DNA of 64,000 bases, taken from assembly GCA_032358165.1 (NCBI GenBank), contig JAALGY010000033.1, positions 806,001 through 870,000 of the forward strand, read 5' to 3'. The DNA is from Diplosphaera chodatii. Taxonomy: Eukaryota; Chlorophyta; Trebouxiophyceae; Prasiolales; Stichococcaceae. The notes beneath the pieces are model-generated. The model saw only the letters and a program-made list of their open reading frames with translations, was not told the origin of the DNA and ran no database searches. The position numbers and the translations under genes are program-made. Shown one piece after another: positions 56,323 to 64,000 of this stretch; positions within the stretch are counted from its first letter, which is position 1; each line of letters opens with the position of its first letter.

Positions 56323-59300
56323 CTACCGCTCCTTCCCGGGCGGCGTGTTGCGCGGGGTCCCTCGTGGCGACAGCATGCTGAGCCGGTGTTTGGCCGCCCC
56401 GACCACACCGCTGGCATGATGCGGGCTGACCCTTGCTGGGCTGCCATCATCCTGCATGCGAGTCGCAGTGTTGCATCAGGTCCCCGCAACTTGTCCAACA
56501 GCATGGCTCTGTCACTGAGCTCGGCAGATGCCTCCTGCACCGTAAGCCTGGAGATGCTGTGTCACTCACTCGCGTGGACCAGGTTGGGGACAGTGGGTCG
56601 TCGTCTTCGATCATCCGGCGCCCGCCAAACACGTCAGCTGTCTCGGGCACGCCGGCGCCGTCAGGTTGCGTCAGCCCCGAGCCAAAGCCGCCGCTGCCTG
56701 CGCTGCCAGCCTGCCTTTGCAGCTGGGGCTGCTGCGGAAGGTGCTGAGAAGCTGCTGGCGACGGGCCCAGGCTGGCGGCGAAGGGGTTGCCGCCATCGAC
56801 TCCTGCTGCCGCGGCGCCGGGCTTGCCCAGCTCCACGTCGCGCGGCGACCCGCTGGCAGCGCTGGCCGGCCGCGACGTGTTGCCAGGCCAGGCATACGGC
56901 GGCACTGGATGCTCCGCGACCTCGATGAGCTGCATGGGCAGCAGGCAACACACTGCCTGACCTTTTGCACCTGTTTACCACAGCTTGCTTACCCATCCAC
57001 TGCAACATGTTGCAACATACATGTTGCTTCTGGGAAAAGAGCTCCAGCTTTGAATGCGTACCGGCAAGTCAGACAGTGTACACTGTCTGAGCCGGCAGGG
57101 TGGGCACCTGCCGCCGCGTGTCAGACAGCGAGATGCTGAAGTCCTCGGCCAGGTCCGAGAGCAGGGAGCTGCGCCGCTTGTGGTGGGATGCAGCCAGCGG
57201 CTGCGGCCGCGGCGCAGGCTGCGAGAGCCCCACTGGTGAAGGTCGCCTGAAGGTGTTTATATCGGCCTCGGTCGGTGACTTCCTGCTGATGACGGCATGC
57301 TGCAGACACAGATTGGCCCCTCATCATCGAGCATTGCTTCATCAACCTCGAGCAAGGCATACTATGATTGCCTCCAAGACACAGCAACCACACGCATGCA
57401 ATGTTCAAGGCAGGATCGTGGACCAAAGTCCAAACCTGCGACGAGCGGGAGGGCGACAGTGGGAAGCGCTCATCGTCCTCCGGCACGGCGCCCAGCTGAG
57501 TGTTCCTGGCCTTCATATCATCCTGCAGCAGGCGGTTGACATGCTTGAGGCAGGCGGTTGACATGCTTGAGGGCTGTGCTACACCAAGGAATGTTCTTAC
57601 ACGTGTGCACAATGCAACGCCACATGTGCTATCTCACCGGCTCAAGGCCAGACCTTCGAAGGCTGTCTCCGGCCTCTGCAGTTGCACAGACATGTCTGTT
57701 ACACCATTTCTGACACACCTGGCCGAAACAGAGCCTTAGATGCGACTGCCAGGCCAGCCATTTGGAATCACACCTGATGAAGTGGCACCTGTCACCTCGT
57801 TCAACGAGTCGTGCAGCTCAATGAATGGTGTGGTTTCTGCCGGCGCCTCCCGGTTTGTCAGCACAGCCACCCCGACAAACACAATCTGCACATGCACATA
57901 CTGCGCAGTCAGTAGTGGGGACTGAGCTGCTGGGCAAGCAGGCAAAATTACTAGAAACAACCCTCTCGACAAATATACGAGCAAATCAACATACAGCAGA
58001 CCCACCAGTACGCCAAGGGCAAACATGCAGCCCTTGAGCGCATTGAATCCTGTATACTCCTATTGGGAGGACATCAAAGCTCACATGTTTGTTTATTACA
58101 AGTCCCAGAGATTTGCCATGCGCAATGTGTCAAAGCATGAAGCAGCTACCGACAAGCAGTCTACCATCACCAACCTGATAATAGATCATACCTGCAGAGC
58201 ACAGATGTCAATGATCATCTGCATTCGTTCAGAGAGCATAGCTGAGCTTACTGTTATTCAGTCATCATGACGGGCGTACCATTGATGATCGAGAACAGCG
58301 TCCATGCAATCTGCATCATAGGTACAATGACTGCCGCTGGAAACAGCCGCAGGGCCTACATGGGAAGTGGTGACTTCTCGTCAGACATATGTTGAAGAGA
58401 CATAAGTGCACAAGCACATTGACACAGGGTTGTCAGGGACTTGGGCAGAGCCAGCAAGGCACTGTCAGGCGCCTACCATGTTCAAGCGCGTCACCCAGAA
58501 TGCTGCTGCCACAATGAAGGCTATGAGGTTGACCCACACGAACCAGGACCCGAGCTGGCTGTTGCCCTGTATCGTCGTCCGCAGCAGCAGCGACAGCGCC
58601 TTGCTGAACAGCACGCTCTGCGTGCCCAGCAGCGCTGCAGCCAGCGCCGAATATTGATGGGCTACAGCAATGTCGAGGGGCCTGAAGGTTGCATTGGAGG
58701 GGTGTGGGACGCTGCATGCCGAAGGACGTGGTTTGCCCTACCTGCGAAGACTGAGTAGCTGATGGGCAAGAGGCGCTGCCACAACCTTGCCACCTCCTCC
58801 ATCCTCAAACCCCTCTGCCTGCGTACTTGTAAAGCGCAGCGTATCAGCAGTGCAGCCCTGCAGCACCAGGGGTGGATGATAGCGTGGCAGCAGACACTGC
58901 AGTTGTTCTATAACTGAGCACGCACTTGCGCAGCATGTTGCCATGCCGGTAGATCCCGTAGCTGATCAGCACGCTGACTACCATGATGCATAGATAGCTG
59001 ATGTAGCCAGGCCTGGTCACGGTGCGACAGAGTGTCAACTGCCACGTGCAGCGCCTCTTCAGCTTGACGGTTACTGGCAACCTTATAGAGCAGATGTCAG
59101 GGGTTAGGCGGGCTCACGCATGGTAGAATGCCTGCAGCTGCTGTGATGTATATGTTTCACTGGTATGGTTGCCGAATGACACCAAGACAACACAACCAGC
59201 AACAATCAGCGCCGTGGCCACCAAGATGCGCCGTGTGACCTGCAGACAGGCCGTCGATTGGAATACTGCTCTGATTGCTGTGCTATCCTTCCACATGCAG

Positions 59301-59940
59301 CAGACCTCAGAAGGTCACCATCTGAACCCACCGGTTCTTTCAGTACTAGCCGTCCAAAGACGACATTTGCGATAAACTGGACGGAGCCCAGGGCAGCCAG
59401 AAGACTTTGTGCCGCAAATGCTGTAGCGCAAGGTGGACGAGACGTTGGGGGTCATGCAACGGGGTCAGTCAAAGGGTAGATGACCTGCATGATCCAGCAT
59501 TGCACTCCCACGCACCAAAAGAGCCAAAATTCATCAGGTTGCCAACGATGAAGAGCCCCACTCCAATCTGCCAGGCTCGTACTTTCCTGCAGGCACAGCG
59601 CTTTGGAGCTTGCAAATAATCCCGTGTGTGCAGGCTGCACGTGCGAATGCCCTGTGGCCCCCAGCATGCGCCTGTAGCAAACCTGATTGGTGGGACTGCC
59701 GCCCCTGTCTCCACTGCATCAGCCTGAATGGCTGTCCGCTTGTCATGACCGAGCTTCATGACATTCTGAGCAGCACGAACAGCACTGCTCAGAACTCCTG
59801 TCAGGGACCTTGCCATTGGCTGCGTCAATTGGACAAGCAGGTGTGTCAGAGGGTAGGAAAGAAAACAAACGCACCGTGCCGCCATTGATGAGGATGGAAC
59901 CGCACACATTGATGACTGCACCAACCACCCATGTCACCAT
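56323..59940 (-). CDS. NIPA8: NIPA8-like magnesium/cation transporter
   Basis: Sixteen exons sum to 1758 bases, or 585 residues: 59875-59940, 59683-59765, 59516-59586, 59332-59420, 59118-59239, 58926-59012, 58742-58818, 58477-58634, 58280-58355, 58175-58191, 58006-58059, 57796-57885, 57436-57522, 57108-57299, 56570-56929, 56323-56451. It starts MVTWVVGAVINVCGSILING and continues with NVMKLGHDKR, FAAQSLLAALGSVQF, LVSFGNHTSETYTSQQL, LLGTQSVLFSKALSLLLR, RLFPAAVIVPMMQIAWTLFS and CMFALGVLIVFVGVAVLTN, matching plant NIPA8 along about 400 residues and nine or so membrane helices. NIPA proteins (DUF803) carry Mg2+ and other divalent cations in endomembranes or plasma membrane. The C-terminal 200 residues are cytosolic and disordered, with SP-rich motifs (DERFPLSPSRSS; DDDPLSPTWSTR) and end SPRGTPRNTPPGKER, possible phosphorylation sites. 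All exon phases agree. Confidence 0.94.
57528..57571. repeat. perfect 22-bp tandem duplication
   Basis: The unit at 57528-57549 (begins GCAGGCGGTTGACATGC) is repeated exactly at 57550-57571. It lies in a NIPA8-like intron directly upstream, in gene sense, of the 3' splice site at 57523, so it duplicates the branch-point/pyrimidine region of that intron. Confidence 0.9.
58175..58191 (-). other. 17-base microexon of the NIPA8-like gene
   Basis: On the minus strand GTATGATCTATTATCAG is flanked by CTGCAG upstream and GTTGGT downstream. Inserted between exons 58280-58355 and 58006-58059 it keeps frame (G/GT ATG ATC TAT TAT CAG) and supplies MIYYQ before EYTGFNALKG. Plant NIPA8 has the equivalent 'xVYFQEYQ' at this position, so the microexon restores a conserved segment that would otherwise be missing. 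Confidence 0.85.
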
Positions 59941-60532
59941 GCTCCAGACTCTATCAGATCAGATCACCTGTATTGCAGATGTCATATCGGTTGCGTTCTC
60001 TCAGGGCAACAGGTAGAGTGCGGTTTGTGCCAATGTCGCCGGCACAGCAGGTTCGACACCCAATCATATGGGCATACTGCATCAAGGGGATGGAGCATAT
60101 CACCTTGGCTCGGTTACGCTGTCCTAAGCCTTTCCACTGGTGTCAATGCACCGAGTGTGACCGCGCCCGGTGGGTGCATGCTGTGACTGCGGTGGTACCA
60201 CAGCAAAACGTATCAACTTTCCTTGATCGTCCTTGGTAACTTGCAGAGTATCTCCAGATGGGATCGAGCATCCTACACTACGCTTGAAGGTGTGTCCGTT
60301 TGTGTGACTGGCCAGCCAGAAGCACTGCCTGTCAACGAGGTCCCTGTTCAGATCCAGTCGCGAAGAAGCACCAGCGCAGGTGTGTGCTCCTCTGGAAATC
60401 CGATGTCAAACAACAAGTACTTCGCCACGCAGAACGCTTGTTGAGTTGGTCTGGTGGCCTGTATGCCTGGATTATTGAGCAGTGTTTGAGTGTTAGCACT
60501 GTGAGTAGGCACTAGGGGCTGTCGTGCAGCAC
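59941..60532. promoter_or_regulatory. NIPA8 upstream region
   Basis: About 590 bases upstream of the NIPA8-like start. It should contain that gene's promoter and, further right, the divergent ATG13 promoter. A tRNA-like B-box (GGTTCGACACC at about 60050) is present but the surrounding sequence does not fold as a tRNA. No coding exon is supported. Confidence 0.45.
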
Positions 60533-60709
60533 CTAATTCGTTGACCCACCAAGAGTCTCCGGAGCGACGAGCCCAATGCATACTTGCAGCAGAGCCGTGC
60601 GTTCCGGTGTCAGGGATGACATGGAGCAGCACTCGACCAGCTCGGTGACTGCCTGCCGGTCGATCACGGCCTTCAGGGTGATTTCGCGTGCCCGAGGTCG
60701 CGCGTACCC
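60533..60709 (-). pseudogene. orphan exon-like ORF next to ATG13
   Basis: On the minus strand a segment following a TTCGCAG acceptor reads GYARPRAREITLKAVIDRQA, then VTELVECCSMSSLTPERTAL and LQVCIGLVAPETLGGSTN before a stop at 60533. Codon use is like that of real exons here (mostly G/C at third positions) and the peptide looks globular. Its upstream partner would have to lie across the ATG13 5' exons on the other strand, where I see none. It could be the remnant of a lost gene, a short gene with an unusual start, or part of an overlapping antisense transcript. The family is not recognised. Confidence 0.3.
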
Positions 60710-60778
60710 CTGCGAACACGAGCGGCATATGTGCAGCCCGCACGGGTAGCTGTTCCTTGCAGCCAGCTCTGCTACGCT

Positions 60779-63700
60779 ATGGGCGAGGGCGGCGCTCTCA
60801 AGATGGAAGCCATCGTGGGCGAGCTGTTCTTGAAGGCCTCGCACATCATACTCGGCGCACGGACCACCCCGGCAGCCCGCACACCGCAGCGCAAGGCAGC
60901 CAAAAGCTGGGTGAGAGGCTTTGATTTGCAACGACCAAGACGTCAGCAACATCCGCGACTGGTCGGAGGCATGTACAAGGGTGTGGGCCTGAAGCTGCGC
61001 TGGAATAACAACAGCAGCAGTGGCACTGAGACGGCAGGTGACCTTTGTGCAGTTCAACCTCGAGGTCGAGGAGGTGCAGTCTGCGGTGCGGGAGCTGGAG
61101 CCCTGGCGACGGCAGATCACTGTGCCACTCGTCATCGAGGTGCGCCCAAGGCGTACACGGCAACCCTGCATTCAGGCGAGGAGCACCGACATATCGACAA
61201 GGCTCTTTTGTGCGCACGCCTTACGCATGAGTACGTGCCAGTGCAGGTGTACCTGCAGGCGTGGGGTCACAAGGAGCACGGCGGGGGCCCTGCCAGCTCA
61301 GCGCAGCCGCAAGCAGGTGGGCATGTCCGACTTGGGCGTGGTATTGGCAGCACAGCTCCACGTTATTCGCAGGTTCACTGCTGTACCTCAGCATGCACGG
61401 ATGTCAAGCTGACGTGGCCGAGCTGCCAGCGGCTCTTACCACCCTGCACACTGCGCAGGTGAAACGATGCTGGAGCGTTGGACGCTGAACTTCTCTCCGC
61501 GCACGCAGCAGCCCGGCGAACAGCAGCCGTTGCCGGGCATTCGGCTGGACACCCCCGCGGTGTACAAACGCATGGTCATTGCGCTGCGCTCGCTGTACAG
61601 CTACGTGCGCGTGCTGCCGGCCTACCGGCGGTTCGCTGCCTGTAGGGTGAGTAAGCGGCATGAGACCCTAGTGCTCGGTATTACATGCTGGGGTTGACGT
61701 ACGTTGTGATATGCACATCAGCACGTGGCAGTGCCATGCGGTGTCACACGTGAGCCTCCCAAGTGGTTGTAACAACGAGGCCGGCATCTGTACGCTGCAG
61801 CGTGATGGTGGCGCCAACTGCAGCATGCGCTATCGCATAGCACTGGCGCCCTCGCCAGATGTGAGGTCGGGGGCCTCAGGTCGGCTGCAGGCGTACGCCT
61901 TTGCGCCCATCGACACGCCGGACGGCGTCTTCCAGATGGCAGTCAGCCACCAGGTCAGCCCATGGGCAGCTCATGCCCTGTCACAACTGCTGCCCGAAAG
62001 GCAGACGTTGCCCTGCAATGCTCCCACCGAAGCAGCCCGGAAACTTGCGGCACAGCATCAAGGCTTCACTCTGCCTGTCTGCAGCCTGCAAGCGCGGTGC
62101 GTGTGCTGGAGAAGACGACTGCCCCGCCCACGCTGCCGCACATCATCGCCGACTACATGGGCGACGGTGTGCATCTGCCTCTGTGCCTGATGCAATTTTC
62201 CTCTTTGTGATGCACACCTGCCGAATCCTGCGGGTCTGCACCGGCTCGAAGAGGTCATCACACCCTGACGTGTATTCGCCCACTTGTCAGGCACAGGAGC
62301 AGGCGGCAGAGGCATCAGACTGCCAGACAGAGACCAGGCTTTGACTCGGCGCTCCACACTGTCTGCTTCACTGTATGTGGGCGCGGGTCAGAAAGGCGGT
62401 GCCGCAGCAGTGGCAGGCAGCCCCAGTCCCCCAGCTCAGTCACCACGTGAGACCAGCTAGTCTTGCCATGACGGTGCACAGCCTGCTTGCCTGCATCTGG
62501 CCGCGCACTGCAATTGCGCTGTGCGAAGCATGTGGAGAGAGCATGAAACTCACCTGCTGCAGACGTCGGCGCCGCCCCACTGCTGCGGCGGCACAGCTGG
62601 AGCCTGCAGGGACGCGCGGCCTCGGGGCAGCTGGCGGCCAGCCCAGGGGCGCTGCCGCCACCGACGCCGCCCTCCCCGCAGTACAGCCCCCGCCACCCGC
62701 AGGTGAGCTCCCAGCACCTCCAGGGGGAGTACGACCAGGGTTTGTCCATGCCTGCAAAGCGCGAGCATGCAGCATACCTGCGGCCCTGATCACAGTACGG
62801 CAGGACTGGGGTGTATACACAACTGAACCTGCCGTGCTCACCCGCATGGTCTGCCCGCCCTGTGCAGGGCGGCACGCCGCCAACCGCCGCGAGGACCAGG
62901 TCCACGCCGCCGCGGTACCCCTCCATGCTCAGTTCGCCGCGGCCATCCACCCAGCCGCACGAGGCCGCCGCCGGGCTGCCTTTCAATGCCCCTGCCCTGC
63001 GGCAGCGCACCGGTGAGAAACGAATGTGTGCAACCTACCCCGACCCGACGGTGCACGACAGCAGGTGCATGGGCAAAGCGAGTCAGGCACACCAGCGTCG
63101 CCACGAGCTACGGAGGCTATCAGTTACAAGCCCTAAACACATGTGTCTTGTTGACGCAGGCAGCAGCCGGCTCAGCCCGGTGGAGCCAGGAGTCGCAGCC
63201 CGGCCGCTGCCCATCAGCCCTGCAGGGCGCCAGATGTCTTCAGGCGTCCGGCAGGCCCTCCTGCCGCCCGTCAGCCCAACATCACAGCAGCAGGCCCCCG
63301 CCAGCAGCAGCAGCAGCAGCGGCGGCAGCAGCGCCACCCGGCAGAGCAGCGCTCCGGTACGCCCTCTGCAGCTCGCAGTGCACCTGCCCGGCACTGTGTG
63401 CAGTCAACGATGCAGCTGCCAGTGTCTTGGTAACCTCATGTGCTGCAGCAGATACGCTCTGGAAGTCGCTCGTGGGTTTGATGGTCGACCTTGGTGCAGG
63501 TGTGCATCCCGCAGCCCAGCGGCGGCGGCCGGCGGCTGCTGTCCTCGGTGGACTTGGCGGTGCTGGACGCCCAGGGCGGCAGCCGCCCCGAGCCAGCCGC
63601 GGCCCCCTCCTCAGCCCCCGCTGGCGGTGCGTCCAGCTGATTTCGCTCAGTCAGCACAGCGTTTGACCAGCGTGTCCCCACATCGTCCTTGTTTGCCGTG

Positions 63701-64000
63701 TGAACGACTGCTGCATGCTGCTCTGGCACCCCATCGCTGGTGCGTGCGCCTGCAGGTGGCCTCGCGGCGGCGCGCTCCGCCACAGCGGCGGCGATGGCTG
63801 CCGCGGGCCACCGCCGCGTGGTGCCGCCGGTCGCAGCGCAGCGGGGCGGCGCCCCGGAGCAGCGGGCGGCGCCCACGCCGTTCGCCATGCCGCACCCCCT
63901 CGCGCAGCCGGACGGTGGGCACGCCGCACGACATGCATCGCCCGCTGTTGCATCCCACTGCTCGGGGACAGCGTCAGTCTGGATACGCACAGTAGACCTG
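60779..64000 (+). CDS. ATG13: autophagy-related protein ATG13, 3' truncated by window
   Basis: ATG13 is the regulatory partner of the ATG1 kinase that starts autophagosome formation under TOR control. Exons: 60779-60910, 61053-61139, 61247-61316, 61459-61646, 61801-61953, 62095-62166, 62563-62702, 62868-63012, 63160-63356, 63500-63626, 63756-~63914, then out of the window. The N-terminal HORMA domain is clear: AIVGELFLKASHIILGART, SW/FNLEVEEV, ETMLERWTLNFSPRTQ, YKRMVIALRSLYSYVRVLPA, YRIALAPSPD, FAPIDTPDGVFQMAVSHQ, LPHIIADYMGD. It is followed by a long Pro/Ser-rich disordered region with the plant-type RRHSWSLQGR motif, SPQYSPRHPQ and a polyserine stretch. I chose ATG 60779 (MGEGGALKMEAIVGEL); 60803 or 60731 are alternatives. 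About 490 residues are inside the window. Confidence 0.92.
63302..63320 (+). repeat. CAG-type trinucleotide run in ATG13
   Basis: Six CAG/AGC units encode part of a serine run in the disordered region of ATG13 (exon 63160-63356). It is a likely site of length variation. Confidence 0.8.

Noticed and set aside
60015..60065. Possible tRNA gene: B-box-like GGTTCGACACC preceded by CTCT...AGAG that could form a D-stem
   Set aside because: The D-loop would be 13 bases, no five-pair anticodon stem forms and the T-stem fails beyond two or three pairs. The sequence does not fold as a cloverleaf.
62811..63995. 394-codon continuous plus ORF in ATG13
   Set aside because: It reads through at least three introns with consensus donors and acceptors. 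The spliced model keeps the Pro/Ser-rich frame while the continuous ORF includes non-protein-like stretches.

Overview
The window looks like nuclear DNA from a green alga, probably a trebouxiophyte/Chlorella-type species. It is GC-rich (especially the exons), densely packed with genes, and almost every gene is cut into many exons of about 40-250 bases. Introns are short; typical donors are GTGAGC, GTGCGC or GTAAGT and most acceptors are TGCAG or CGCAG. Several proteins point to Viridiplantae: a SWEETIE-type HEATR5 protein, a NO EXINE FORMATION 1 (NEF1) homologue, a plant-type NIPA8 transporter, a plant TOM5-like protein and an SRSF1/SR34-type splicing factor. Lineage is inferred from these family resemblances, not from a search. 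No bacterial operon, rRNA, convincing tRNA, CRISPR array or intact mobile element was seen.

Layout, left to right. 1-2847 (+): 3' part of a SKI3/TTC37-like TPR gene. 3129-8280 (-): exocyst subunit SEC6. 8927-22238 (-): very large HEAT-repeat gene of the SWEETIE/HEATR5 family. A divergent intergenic region (22239-23108) with a strong hairpin separates it from 23109-33587 (+): the complete largest subunit of RNA polymerase III, for which a 38-exon, 1447-residue reading could be assembled. 33987-34169 (-): single-exon TOM5-like mitochondrial import subunit. About 34562-36650 (-): a gene ending in a SAP domain. About 36713-38750 (-): a multi-exon gene I do not recognise. 39027-39939 (+): small four-exon hypothetical gene. 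40226-46669 (-): NEF1-like polytopic membrane protein. 47182-48926 (-): SR splicing factor. About 50222-51036 (+): 3' part of a TPR/HAT-type gene. 51494-55481 (-): long disordered/coiled-coil protein. 56323-59940 (-): NIPA8-like transporter with a 17-base microexon. 60779 to the right edge (+): autophagy regulator ATG13, truncated by the window.

The genes do not form a pathway. They are housekeeping functions: RNA surveillance, exocytosis, endomembrane trafficking, Pol III transcription, mitochondrial import, splicing, cation transport and autophagy. Gene models were built by hand from splice signals, frame continuity and remembered family sequences. Total lengths divisible by three support the RPC1, SR and NIPA8 models; exon edges elsewhere may be off by a few bases. 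The most unusual items are GC-AG introns, the microexon, the promoter hairpin, an orphan exon-like ORF beside ATG13, and two apparently real genes of unknown identity.
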